A stretch of 64,000 nt of DNA from CAZUTK01 sp964623265 (GTDB lineage: Bacteria > Electryoneota > B3-LCP). The number at the start of each line of letters is the position of its first letter. Within the stretch, counting starts at the first letter, position 1. This document shows, piece after piece, positions 17,008-25,979 of this stretch. Under the pieces are notes generated by a model that had not been told where the DNA came from, searched no databases, and saw only the letters and a list, made by a program, of their open reading frames with translations. The stretch covers positions 1 to 64,000 of the forward strand of contig CAZUTK010000003.1 of the NCBI GenBank assembly GCA_964623265.1, in the 5' to 3' direction. Made by a program: the position numbers and the translations under genes.

Positions 17008-17907
17008 ATGAGTATACTCGTCGTTGGATCAGCCGCGTTGGACTCTGTGAAGACGCCGTATGGCGAGGTAAAGGATGCGTTGGGAGGATCCGCGCTCTAT
17101 TTCGCCGCGGCGGCGAGTTTTTTTTGCCCCGTGAAGATCGTCGCGGTAGTCGGAGATGACTTCCCGCATCGCGAATTGGATTTCCTGATTCAGCGTGGTG
17201 TGGATTTATCAGGGTTGGAAGTGGCTCGCGGCGAAACCTTTCGCTGGTCCGGAATCTATCATCAGGATATGAATCAACGGGACACGGTTTATACCAAGTT
17301 AAACGTCTTCGAGGCATTTTCACCGAAGCTCCCTCCTGCGCACCGCAACGCCCCCTATTTATTCCTCGCCAACATTCATCCGGAATTGCAATTGCAGGTC
17401 CTGAAGCAGCTGGAAAGACCTCGCCGCGTCATGCTTGACACGATGAATCTATGGATTGATACTGCCTTGCCCGAGCTCAAGAAGGTATTGTCGAAAGTGG
17501 ACGCTGTGATTTTGAACGATCAGGAAGCAAAGCAGCTCACCGGCGAAACGAATGGGATCAAAGCCGCGAAATCCGTAGCAGCATTCGGACCGCGGATCGT
17601 CATCGTTAAGAAGGGCGAACACGGCGCTTTCCTGATCAAAGGGGGACATTTCTTCGCGGTTCCCGCTTATCCCCTCGAATCTCTCTTCGATCCCACCGGT
17701 GCCGGTGATTCTTTCGCCGGTGGACTTTTCGGATATCTCGCAGCGAAAGGAAACTTCAATTTCGCGTCAATCCGAAAAGCGATGGCGTATGGCACCACCA
17801 TTGCCTCTTTTGCTGTGGAAGAATTTTCTTTGAATCGTTTGAAACATTTAACCCGCGATGAAATTGAAGCAAGGTATGAAAGATTCAGGTCCTATACGCG
17901 TTTTTAA
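17008..17907 (+). CDS. PfkB-family carbohydrate or nucleoside kinase
   Basis: The protein has the ribokinase fold: an opening with ILVVGSAALDSV and GGSALYFAAAAS, and the catalytic DPTGAGDSFAGGLFGYLA near residue 230, where the aspartate acts as base. AGGAGA at 16998-17003 precedes ATG 17008 at good spacing and rules out the upstream in-frame start within argS. The substrate cannot be read from the motifs. The FWGG-type sugar-binding residues differ from those of ribokinase and of RfaE1 at 46 kb. The gene lies between argS and a promoter, so no functional partner is visible. Confidence 0.88.
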   Translation: MSILVVGSAALDSVKTPYGEVKDALGGSALYFAAAASFFCPVKIVAVVGDDFPHRELDFLIQRGVDLSGLEVARGETFRWSGIYHQDMNQRDTVYTKLNVFEAFSPKLPPAHRNAPYLFLANIHPELQLQVLKQLERPRRVMLDTMNLWIDTALPELKKVLSKVDAVILNDQEAKQLTGETNGIKAAKSVAAFGPRIVIVKKGEHGAFLIKGGHFFAVPAYPLESLFDPTGAGDSFAGGLFGYLAAKGNFNFASIRKAMAYGTTIASFAVEEFSLNRLKHLTRDEIEARYERFRSYTRF

Positions 17908-17975
17908 CACGTGTCCGACTGGATGAAAGAGGACGAATAGCCTGCTGTCTTATCGCGGTTTAATAGGATTTATTC

Positions 17976-18004
17976 TTGACTTAAAAAAAGAAAAAGATTA
18001 AATT
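17976..18004 (+). promoter_or_regulatory. Vegetative promoter for mtnA
   Basis: TTGACT (17976-17981) and TAAATT (17999-18004) are 17 bases apart in an AT-rich stretch that contrasts with the coding DNA around it. mtnA starts 44 bases downstream. Confidence 0.75.
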
Positions 18005-18048
18005 TTTAGTTTGTATGCTGTCAGAATAAAGAATTAGCGACTTTGCCA

Positions 18049-19068
18049 ATGCCGTTGAAGACCATCGAATGGTTGGCTGATCAGAAAAAGGTACGCTTCA
18101 TTGATCAGACGCTGCTTCCGGATAAAGTTGAGTATATCGTCACAGACGACTCTCGCGTTCTGAAAGACGCCATTTATCGTCTGGCGGTCCGTGGAGCTCC
18201 GGCGATCGGTGTCGCGGGCGCGTACGGTGTGGTGATCGGCGCTTATTCACTAAACGAGCTTGATGTCGGCGCGTTCAAAGAGAAGCTTCGCGGCATTATG
18301 GAAGATCTGCGCGGCACGCGCCCGACCGCGGTCAATCTCGCTTGGGCGATTGATCGTCTCGCCCGTCTCCTCGACCGACACAGCGATACTGAACAACTGA
18401 AGCAGAGGCTGCTTGCGGAGGCTCTCAGAATCCATCAGGAAGATGAGGAGATGTGCCGCCGTATCGGCGAAAACGGCGCCGAACTGTTGAAGGACGGCAT
18501 GACCGTGTTGACGCACTGCAATGCCGGCGCCCTCGCAACCGGCGGTATGGGAACGGCGCTGGCGCCGATTTACGTCGCGAAAGAACAAGGCAAATCCATA
18601 CGCGTCTTTGCCGATGAGACCCGCCCCTTGCTGCAAGGCGCTCGACTGACATCCTGGGAACTGATGCAGAACGGAGTGGATGTGACATTGATTTGCGACA
18701 ATATGGCAGCGGTAGTCATGCGCAATGGATGGGTGGATGTGGTATTGGTGGGAGCGGACCGGATCGCCGCAAATGGAGATGCAGCCAACAAGATCGGAAC
18801 CTATACTGTTGCGCTGCTGGCGAAGCATCACCGAATCCCATTCTATGTTGCTGCGCCGACATCCACCGTGGATCCATCACTGGCTTCCGGCGAATTGATC
18901 CCCATCGAAGAACGGTCTGATGAAGAAGTCGCCGGATTCCGAGGCTGCAGAACCGCTCCTTTGGGAATCAAGGTCTATAATCCGGCGTTTGATGTAACAC
19001 CGCACGAACTCATCTCCGCAATCATAACAGAGAAAGGGATTCATTACCCGCCTTATGATTTGCGATGA
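18049..19068 (+). CDS. mtnA: S-methyl-5-thioribose-1-phosphate isomerase MtnA
   Basis: MtnA isomerises methylthioribose-1-phosphate in methionine salvage; related eIF2B-like enzymes act on ribose-1,5-bisphosphate. Conserved features are VRGAPAIGVAGAYG, THCNAGALATGG with the proposed catalytic C157, and GADRIAANGDAANKIGT with D237, matching C160 and D240 of the Bacillus enzyme. ATG 18049 is preferred to TTG 18043 because it yields the standard MPLKTIEW start. It has its own promoter. No other methionine-salvage gene is present in the window. Confidence 0.94.
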   Translation: MPLKTIEWLADQKKVRFIDQTLLPDKVEYIVTDDSRVLKDAIYRLAVRGAPAIGVAGAYGVVIGAYSLNELDVGAFKEKLRGIMEDLRGTRPTAVNLAWAIDRLARLLDRHSDTEQLKQRLLAEALRIHQEDEEMCRRIGENGAELLKDGMTVLTHCNAGALATGGMGTALAPIYVAKEQGKSIRVFADETRPLLQGARLTSWELMQNGVDVTLICDNMAAVVMRNGWVDVVLVGADRIAANGDAANKIGTYTVALLAKHHRIPFYVAAPTSTVDPSLASGELIPIEERSDEEVAGFRGCRTAPLGIKVYNPAFDVTPHELISAIITEKGIHYPPYDLR

Positions 19069-19119
19069 CGCAAAGAAGACATCAGAATCGTTATGACCTG
19101 CAATAAAAATGAGACGAAA

Positions 19120-20208
19120 ATGAAAACCGTTATCAACACGACGATCGCCGTCGGCATATTGCTGCTGACGATGACTGGCTGCCAGAGCGTTTATGTCACC
19201 TCAGCGAAGGTGTATCTCCAACAAAATGATCTGGCGAACGCGGAAGCGCAGTTAAAAGAAGGTTTGGCGCAGAATCCCAATGACGCTCAAGCACATTACC
19301 TATTAGGCGAGATTTACGCCAAACAGAAAAAGTATTCGGAGATGATGCAGGAATTCGACGCCAGTCTGGCGCTCAGTGATAAATACCGGTCGGATATCAC
19401 TAAGATTAAGAACAGCCATTTTGAGAGCCTATATAATGAAGCGGTCGACAACTTCAACAAAAAAGAAACGGACAAGACTGTTGAAGGCCTCCAGACTGCG
19501 CTCCTGATCGCACCGGAGGATCGCGAAGCCTGGTCCCTGCTCGGGAAGACCTACATCCGCGCAAATCGCTTCGACGAAGGCAAAGAGGCGCTGCGGAAAG
19601 CGATCGCTCTGGATCCAAAATTTGAAGACGCAGGCGACCGCATCCTTTTAATGGAGATCTGTTACAACAACCACGAATATGAAAACGCTTTGACGAGCGC
19701 TGAAGAAATCCTGCGCAAAGAAGCGGCGAACAAGGACGCCGTTAAGGTTGCGGCATTCTGCTATAATCAGCTCGCCTTGAAAGAAGAAGATCTTCAGAAG
19801 AAATCCGCTTTGCAGGGGAAAGCGTTGGAATACTATCAGCAGGTTCTGGCGAATAACCCGAATGACACGGATTTTCTCTTCAACCTGGGTCTGCTCTACG
19901 AGATGATGGGGCGCAATGAGGAAGCGCTGGCTCAATTCGAACGGATTTACGAATTAAACCCTAAGGATAAAGAGGCCATTCTGCATTTAGCGCAAACTTA
20001 TCTTGAAGATCTGAAAGACTACGATAAATCCATTGAATATTATAAGATCGCGTTGGAACTGGATCCGGACAATCCAGGAATCTGGAATAATCTCGGAGTG
20101 GCGCAAATCCGAGCCGGAGATGCACGCGAAGACGCCAGCTTGATTGAAGCCGGGAAAGCCTCCATCGAAAAGGCGCGCGAACTCCAGGAGAAAAACGACC
20201 AAAAGTGA
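19120..20208 (+). CDS. TPR-repeat lipoprotein
   Basis: ATG 19120 gives a typical lipoprotein signal: GILLLTMTGC with C21 as the lipidated residue. The rest consists of tetratricopeptide repeats, for example AQAHYLLGEIYAKQKKYSEM, AWSLLGKTYIRANRFDEG and the PNDTDFLFNLGLLYEMMGRN and PGIWNNLGVAQIRAGD units, about eight in all. Such proteins are periplasmic scaffolds. A start at 19093 would place extra polar residues before the signal and is less likely. The stop overlaps uppS. A second lipoprotein of the same design lies at 36.1 kb. Confidence 0.82.
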   Translation: MKTVINTTIAVGILLLTMTGCQSVYVTSAKVYLQQNDLANAEAQLKEGLAQNPNDAQAHYLLGEIYAKQKKYSEMMQEFDASLALSDKYRSDITKIKNSHFESLYNEAVDNFNKKETDKTVEGLQTALLIAPEDREAWSLLGKTYIRANRFDEGKEALRKAIALDPKFEDAGDRILLMEICYNNHEYENALTSAEEILRKEAANKDAVKVAAFCYNQLALKEEDLQKKSALQGKALEYYQQVLANNPNDTDFLFNLGLLYEMMGRNEEALAQFERIYELNPKDKEAILHLAQTYLEDLKDYDKSIEYYKIALELDPDNPGIWNNLGVAQIRAGDAREDASLIEAGKASIEKARELQEKNDQK

Positions 20209-20951
20209 TGAAAGCGTCTGGACAAGCCGTTCCGGATGATATCAGTCGGGAGAACATCCCCGAGCATATCGCCATTATTATGGATGGCAACGGCCGTTGG
20301 GCGAAACAAAGGTCGCTGCCGCGCATCGCCGGCCATCGCGAAGGGATCAATTCCGTGCGCGAAATCGTCCAAACCTGCGGTGAAATCGGCGTAAAGATCT
20401 TGACGCTCTACACGTTCTCTTCTGAAAACTGGCGCCGGCCTCGCCAGGAAGTATCGGCATTGATGCGGTTGCTGCTGGTGACCATCAACCGAGAAGTTGA
20501 AGAGCTGAACCGAAAAAACGTGCGCTTGATGGTTATTGGGGACATCAACGCTCTGCCGGAAAAGCCACGATCCGGCATTCTGGCGGGCATCGAAAGGCTG
20601 AAATCCAACACAGGTTTGATCCTGAATCTCGCACTATCTTACGGCGGCAGGCAGGAAATCATCGAAGCAGTGAAGAAAATCTGCAAGGAAGGCAAAAACA
20701 ATATCACGGAGAGGGAGTTTTCAAAATATCTCTACACCGCCGACATTCCCGATCCGGATCTGCTGATCCGAACATCAGGTGAACTGAGGCTCTCCAACTT
20801 CCTGCTTTGGCAGTTGGCTTATACTGAAATTTACATCACGGATGTGCTTTGGCCGGATTTCCGTCGGGAGGAACTGTTGAAAGCGATCCGGGACTATCAG
20901 AAGCGCGAACGGCGGTTCGGCAGAGTCAGCGAACAGTTGCGCACAGCCTAA
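20208..20951 (+). CDS. uppS: Isoprenyl (undecaprenyl) diphosphate synthase UppS
   Basis: UppS adds isopentenyl units in cis to make undecaprenyl diphosphate, the precursor of the envelope lipid carrier. The catalytic opening HIAIIMDGNGRWAKQR with its key aspartate, AGHREG, TLYTFSSENWRRP and the C-terminal DPDLLIRTSGELRLSNFLLW are all intact. ATG 20208 (preceded by GTG 20205) overlaps the stop of the lipoprotein gene. It works upstream of UppP at 2 kb and draws isoprenoid precursors made by Dxr at 34 kb. Confidence 0.96.
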   Translation: MKASGQAVPDDISRENIPEHIAIIMDGNGRWAKQRSLPRIAGHREGINSVREIVQTCGEIGVKILTLYTFSSENWRRPRQEVSALMRLLLVTINREVEELNRKNVRLMVIGDINALPEKPRSGILAGIERLKSNTGLILNLALSYGGRQEIIEAVKKICKEGKNNITEREFSKYLYTADIPDPDLLIRTSGELRLSNFLLWQLAYTEIYITDVLWPDFRREELLKAIRDYQKRERRFGRVSEQLRTA

Positions 20952-21068
20952 ACGGCTTCGGTTCATCACGGGATCAGTCTCGAGAAATCCCACCTGTATG
21001 AATGACGCCGGTTCGAATTCTTTCGCAGTGCGCGGCATCGCTTTCATCAAGCAGCTCAGTGACCTCGA

Positions 21069-21773
21069 ATGAACGAAGAGTTGCGAAAAGAATTGGAGAA
21101 GTGCGGGTGCGCGCTTCTGGATCGTTTCCTGCCGCGTTTGGTTGTTTCGGCGCAAAAGGAAGACGATCTGATGCGTTTGGTTATGTTAGCCGGCAAGCGG
21201 AGGATGCGGATCTGTCCGATGGGAACAGGTTCGAGCTTTCCCGCCACCTACCGTCCGCCGACGGATATGATCTTCTTGCTCACGACTACGGTGAACCGCG
21301 TCGTGGAAGTGCGCGCGCAGGATGCGGTCATTATTTTCGAATCCGGGATTTTGACAGCAGAGTTGAATAGGGTTCTGGAAGGATCTCAGTGGACGTTCCC
21401 GCCAGCATTCGCTCAATACCCGGGAACAATGGGAGGAGCGCTCTTAAGCGCGGATTCGCAGGGCGCCAGACATCTTGAATTTAAACGTAGACTTCTGGGC
21501 GTGGAAATGATTGATCCGCGCGGAAGGTTGTTGAAACTCGGATCCGGCACGATGAAGAACGTCGCCGGATACGATTTCTGGACGTTTCTGGTCGGAACCG
21601 GCGGCAGATTCGGCATCCTGACGAAGATCACGCTGAATCTGGAAAATCTGCCGCTCCTGGATCCGTCGCCTTCGGCTGATTCGGAACAACAGAAACCGGA
21701 AGAAGACACGATTCGGTGGATCTATGCCAATCTCGAAAAAAAATTGGATCCAGATGGAATTTTTACTCGATGA
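21069..21773 (+). CDS. PCMH-type FAD-binding protein, GlcE-like but lacking the cap domain
   Basis: The protein resembles the FAD domain of glycolate oxidase subunit GlcE and lactate/alkyl-DHAP oxidases. Seen are PMGTGSSFPAT, the YPGTMGGALLSADSQG loop, GVEMIDPRGRLLKLG and NVAGYDFWTFLVGTGGRFG. It is only 234 residues, about 120 short of GlcE, and lacks the C-terminal cap. It nevertheless ends with LDPDGIF, the motif that closes full-length family members, so the middle looks excised. An in-frame TGA at 21060 fixes ATG 21069 as the only early start. Its stop overlaps tamB by ATGA. Substrate and partners are unknown. Confidence 0.8.
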   Translation: MNEELRKELEKCGCALLDRFLPRLVVSAQKEDDLMRLVMLAGKRRMRICPMGTGSSFPATYRPPTDMIFLLTTTVNRVVEVRAQDAVIIFESGILTAELNRVLEGSQWTFPPAFAQYPGTMGGALLSADSQGARHLEFKRRLLGVEMIDPRGRLLKLGSGTMKNVAGYDFWTFLVGTGGRFGILTKITLNLENLPLLDPSPSADSEQQKPEEDTIRWIYANLEKKLDPDGIFTR

Positions 21774-24700
21774 GAATACGCACATCGTTGTTGTATATTC
21801 TTTTTTCTCTGCTCCTGCTCGTCATTGTCGGCGCACTTCTCTATCCCTTCCTCAAGATTGATGCAACCCTGAAAACCATTCTCTTCTCTCATCTGCCCGC
21901 AGAATACACTTCCCGCGTTCATTTGCAAACCGTTCATCTCGGTTTCACAGGTCTTGAAGTGTCCGGTTTGGAAGTGTATTCCCCTAAAAATGAATGGACG
22001 TTGAATATACCCCGCACTCAGCTTGAATTCAACATAATCAATCTGATCCTACATCGTTTCGATGTCGCTTCTTCCTTGCGGAAAATCTGCATTCAGAATC
22101 CCACCTTTACTCTGATGATGACGAACAAGGAGTGGTCGGAAAACAACGAACATTCCGCTGAAAGCCAATTCACCTGGGCGATGTTGGATCATCTCCCGGA
22201 GGCATTTTGGGGGAAAGCTCTGATCGTCCAGAATGGGACATTCCGGCTGGCAACATTGGAAAAGCGTACCGCGGGCATACTAGCCCGCCTCCACGGCAGT
22301 CTTGTCACCACGCGGGATCGGCACATAAGGGGCGAACTCGAGACTCGCGGCAGGAGCGAAGGAGAAGCGACCGGCAGTCTGAAATTCGCTCTGGCGGCTG
22401 ACGATCGCACGCTGGATGGAAGTCTCCATGGTTCCATCGGCAGTTTGCAATTTCCGATCGGAGCGATTTCAAGGCCTTTGGATTCGCTCTCGATCCTGAT
22501 GGAAAACCTGAAATTCAATTTGCAGATCGGCGCAAATGCGGATCACAGCAGCTTAAACGGTGAGATCTATCTCGAACGTTGCTCTTTTTTCTCGCAGCGT
22601 GAGTTGCTCGCGCAAACGCAGCCGGCGCGGGCTGTCATCGGAAATTGGAAATTGCTGTTGCCGGCAATGAATTTTGACGCATTCACCGCCTCCTGGGCCA
22701 TTTCCGGACAGATTGAAGATTTGCGGCATCCTTTTCTCGATTTCGACATCCATGGACATTCCGAGGATTGCACCGAGGCGAATCGCTACCTTCCAGATGA
22801 TCCGCGGCTTGAGCCTTCCGGGCCGGCTGATATCCGGATCACTGTCCGAGGGGCCATTCCTTCTCCGCAGATTCATTTCGAAGGCGATTTTGATCACCTG
22901 AAAACGCCCTGGGGCAATGTTCAGCAAATCCGCTGCAGCGGGGAATTCGCGGATCGTCGTTTGATCATCAACTCGCTGGAAGCGTCTCACCGAAATGGCG
23001 GCTTTCAGATGAACGGCCAGATCCTATTCGCCGGCATCCAATCATGGCTGCAGGCGGATTTCCGCTGGCATGGGATCCCGCCGGGTTGGAAACATCCGCG
23101 ACAGGCTGTGCTGAGCGGAAGCATCCTTGGAGCCGGCGGAAAATATCGGTCTGATTTGTTGCTTTCCGTTCTCGACGAACCGACTGCCGGCTTATCTCTG
23201 ACGGCCGAGTACTTCCATCCCCAAAAAACGCTGGAAGCACGTCTCGCATCCAACATAGAAAATGCCTGGGTAAATCTTCATGTGGAGAACTTAGCCGGCA
23301 CACCGTATTACAGCGTCGCTTACGAGAACGCGCAGAAAATCGGAGAAATCTTGTTCCCTTGGGAGGGGTGGAATTATTTGCGCGAATTTGAAACTAATGG
23401 ATCCTTGACAGGTGACCTGAAGCGGTTCCACTACAACTCCAGGCTTGCATATCCAAGACAGTCTTCAACATTGGATTTGGAAGGCGAATTTAAATCTTAT
23501 GAAAACAATTCATTCGCTATAGAAAGCAGATTGCAATTGCGACGGGGCGAAAGCGCGCCCTTAGAAGGTTCGGCTCGATTGACCCGGGAAGCGGATCGGC
23601 TGATTTTAGAATCCTTCGTGTTGGAAGATGCGATTTTCGCTTCCGGCGCAGTAAATATTAGAACAGGCGAAATTGAACCGACTGAAATCCGCGTCATAAA
23701 TTTTCCCTTATCGAACGGTTTGCAATTTGCTTCTATAGGTGTTTCGGAAGCCGTCGGCGCAGTCTTAGATGGCAGAGTTGAAGTAAACGGCACCCTCGCG
23801 CAGCCGGGCATTTCGTTTAACATCTATGCCTCGCGTGGATTCATTTTAGATCAGAAGAACCTCTGGGCGGTGGTCACTGCACAATTGGATGCCGGCATTT
23901 TAACCATCGAAGAATGCTCGATCGGCAGCGACGTTACCAAACTTTTGAAGATAACCGGCATGGCGAATCTGAATTCGAATGAGATTCAAATCCATGCGGA
24001 TTCCCGCGGAGCGGACATTTCCAACTTGCTAGAAGTGATCGGCGTGAATCCCCTCAGGCTGCGCGGACCCCTCCGTTTGGATGCAAATCTTGTCGGGAAT
24101 ATCACGCATCCGGAATTGGACGCGAGTCTGGAGGTGGCACCGGGTTCTATTGACAAACTTCCCTTCGAAAGTCTGCGGGCGCGAATTCACCTGCTTGCAG
24201 GGGAAAATGAACGTCTGCAATTGACGGAATTCGACCTGAGACAGTCATCTGATTTGCGCATAAACGGTGAAGGCGTGCTCCCTTTCCATCACCATTCGCT
24301 CGACTTGAAATTCTCTGCGCGCGGGAATCTGCTGAAAATCCCTCATCTCATCGAACCGGCTATTCAGGAATCCCGCGGATATGGCGAAGCCGAATTTGTT
24401 CTATCTCAGGATCAAGGCGCTTTGCGGATCATCCACGCATCTCTGACGATAAAAGACGGCTTAATGCGTTTTCCAGAAGTAGTTTCTGAAATTGACGGAA
24501 TCAATGCGCAGATCTCTGTCCGAGATCGAAGGGTCAGGATGGAATACATCGAAGGCAACGTGGAAGGGCAGAAATTCCGCATTAACAATACTTTCAATCT
24601 GGATGATGAAGAGCAACAGTTGGAGCATCTTTATTTTCCACAGATTGATTTAGACTTCGGCGTACTCGAATTTGAGAGCTACGGTCGAGGTATCCATGCG

Positions 24701-25873
24701 CATATACCGGAGTTGATGATTCAGGGTGCAAAGGGGTTCATCCGCCTGCGGGGAAAAGATGGGTTGAGCAAATTTCTCGTTGCAGGTCCGATCACAAAGC
24801 CGTTCTTCAGGGGAACCATAGATCTAACGGGGAGTGCGATCACGTATCCTTTTCCGCCCGGTTCCAGCAAACCGCCCTCGAAATTTGTGCGACTCATCCT
24901 TCGGATACTGAATTCAGCGCGTTGGGATCTGAATATCCTGCCGGAACGCGATAATCACTATGTGCGCGAAATCAAGCCTGTCGAAAAGAATACGCTCATC
25001 GGCAATGTGTCCGATCTGATTGCCTCGGTGAATGTGGATTTGACAGTGGATTCGCGCGATAGCCGCTTGAATCTGCTGGGCAGCCTGGACGAAGGGGATT
25101 TCCGTTTTCAAGGAAATCTGGTATCAACGAGAGGCAGCGTGGAATATCTGGATCTCGATTTCCGCGTGACCCGCTTTGTCGTCGAATTCGACGAACACGA
25201 TCCGTTACCCTGGGTGCAGGGGAGCGCATCCACGGTTTACACGGATTCAATGGGCGTGAACCGCAACATCTATTTGACGCTTTATGTCGTGGATCCGACG
25301 ACGAAGGAACGACAACAGAGAGGACGTTGGGGAGATTTTGTCTTCGTCTTGGAAGATGATATCGGATCCTCTCAGGAACAGATTCTGGCTGCGCTGGGTT
25401 ATTCACCTGAGGCGATCTCGGAAAAGGTCACCTCGTTGGGCGGTACGATTCTTTCCAATGCGCTCTTGCGCGGACTGGTCAGACCGATTGAACGCCGGCT
25501 CGAAAACGTGCTGCAGCTCGATATGGTTCGGTTTCAATCCTACTTCGCTCAGCACGTCTTTGAATCGCAGATCCTCAAAATGAATCCTGGGGTGAATTCT
25601 CAAATCGGATGGGGAGCTTATCTGTTGCAGCAATCGCAGCTGACCGTCGGCAAATATGTGACGGATGACGCTTTTATCAGCTATACCGGTCTGCTGGAAA
25701 CAGGCATTAACGCTGCGAACGAGCGGCACTATGGGTTCCTGCATCGCTGGAACCTGGATTATCGCATCCGCCCGATCTCGGGAAATTTCGTGTTGAGTCT
25801 CCGCTATGAATATGATAGTCTGGAACAACTCGAAGATAAGCAGATCCTTCTGCGTTATTCGTTTGTATTTTAA
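21770..25873 (+). CDS. tamB: TamB-family translocation and assembly protein (DUF490)
   Basis: TamB-like proteins are very long periplasmic beta-groove proteins anchored in the inner membrane that help move lipids or assemble outer-membrane proteins. There is one N-terminal membrane segment (LLYILFSLLLLVIVGALLYPF), then about 1300 residues of repeating amphipathic beta sequence with AsmA-like units. A C-terminal DUF490 region carries DLTVDSRDSRL, GSVEYLDLDF and the closing ALGYSPEAISE. ATG 21770 gives the signal anchor directly. The gene is followed, behind a promoter, by a BamA homologue. At 1367 residues it is in the usual TamB range. Confidence 0.9.
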   Translation: MRIRTSLLYILFSLLLLVIVGALLYPFLKIDATLKTILFSHLPAEYTSRVHLQTVHLGFTGLEVSGLEVYSPKNEWTLNIPRTQLEFNIINLILHRFDVASSLRKICIQNPTFTLMMTNKEWSENNEHSAESQFTWAMLDHLPEAFWGKALIVQNGTFRLATLEKRTAGILARLHGSLVTTRDRHIRGELETRGRSEGEATGSLKFALAADDRTLDGSLHGSIGSLQFPIGAISRPLDSLSILMENLKFNLQIGANADHSSLNGEIYLERCSFFSQRELLAQTQPARAVIGNWKLLLPAMNFDAFTASWAISGQIEDLRHPFLDFDIHGHSEDCTEANRYLPDDPRLEPSGPADIRITVRGAIPSPQIHFEGDFDHLKTPWGNVQQIRCSGEFADRRLIINSLEASHRNGGFQMNGQILFAGIQSWLQADFRWHGIPPGWKHPRQAVLSGSILGAGGKYRSDLLLSVLDEPTAGLSLTAEYFHPQKTLEARLASNIENAWVNLHVENLAGTPYYSVAYENAQKIGEILFPWEGWNYLREFETNGSLTGDLKRFHYNSRLAYPRQSSTLDLEGEFKSYENNSFAIESRLQLRRGESAPLEGSARLTREADRLILESFVLEDAIFASGAVNIRTGEIEPTEIRVINFPLSNGLQFASIGVSEAVGAVLDGRVEVNGTLAQPGISFNIYASRGFILDQKNLWAVVTAQLDAGILTIEECSIGSDVTKLLKITGMANLNSNEIQIHADSRGADISNLLEVIGVNPLRLRGPLRLDANLVGNITHPELDASLEVAPGSIDKLPFESLRARIHLLAGENERLQLTEFDLRQSSDLRINGEGVLPFHHHSLDLKFSARGNLLKIPHLIEPAIQESRGYGEAEFVLSQDQGALRIIHASLTIKDGLMRFPEVVSEIDGINAQISVRDRRVRMEYIEGNVEGQKFRINNTFNLDDEEQQLEHLYFPQIDLDFGVLEFESYGRGIHAHIPELMIQGAKGFIRLRGKDGLSKFLVAGPITKPFFRGTIDLTGSAITYPFPPGSSKPPSKFVRLILRILNSARWDLNILPERDNHYVREIKPVEKNTLIGNVSDLIASVNVDLTVDSRDSRLNLLGSLDEGDFRFQGNLVSTRGSVEYLDLDFRVTRFVVEFDEHDPLPWVQGSASTVYTDSMGVNRNIYLTLYVVDPTTKERQQRGRWGDFVFVLEDDIGSSQEQILAALGYSPEAISEKVTSLGGTILSNALLRGLVRPIERRLENVLQLDMVRFQSYFAQHVFESQILKMNPGVNSQIGWGAYLLQQSQLTVGKYVTDDAFISYTGLLETGINAANERHYGFLHRWNLDYRIRPISGNFVLSLRYEYDSLEQLEDKQILLRYSFVF

Positions 25874-25923
25874 TCGGATCGGAATGAGGTTTCTCACTGG
25901 GAATCGAGCATTTTCCGCTTTAC

Positions 25924-25952
25924 TTGAGTCGTTAAATTCCTTACTTTATAAA
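25924..25952 (+). promoter_or_regulatory. Vegetative promoter for bamA and the lipid A genes
   Basis: TTGAGT (25924-25929) and TATAAA (25947-25952) are separated by 17 bases in the gap after tamB. The bamA ATG is 28 bases downstream of the -10. Confidence 0.75.
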
Positions 25953-25979
25953 CAGAGATTGACCCGAATTCATGCTCGC

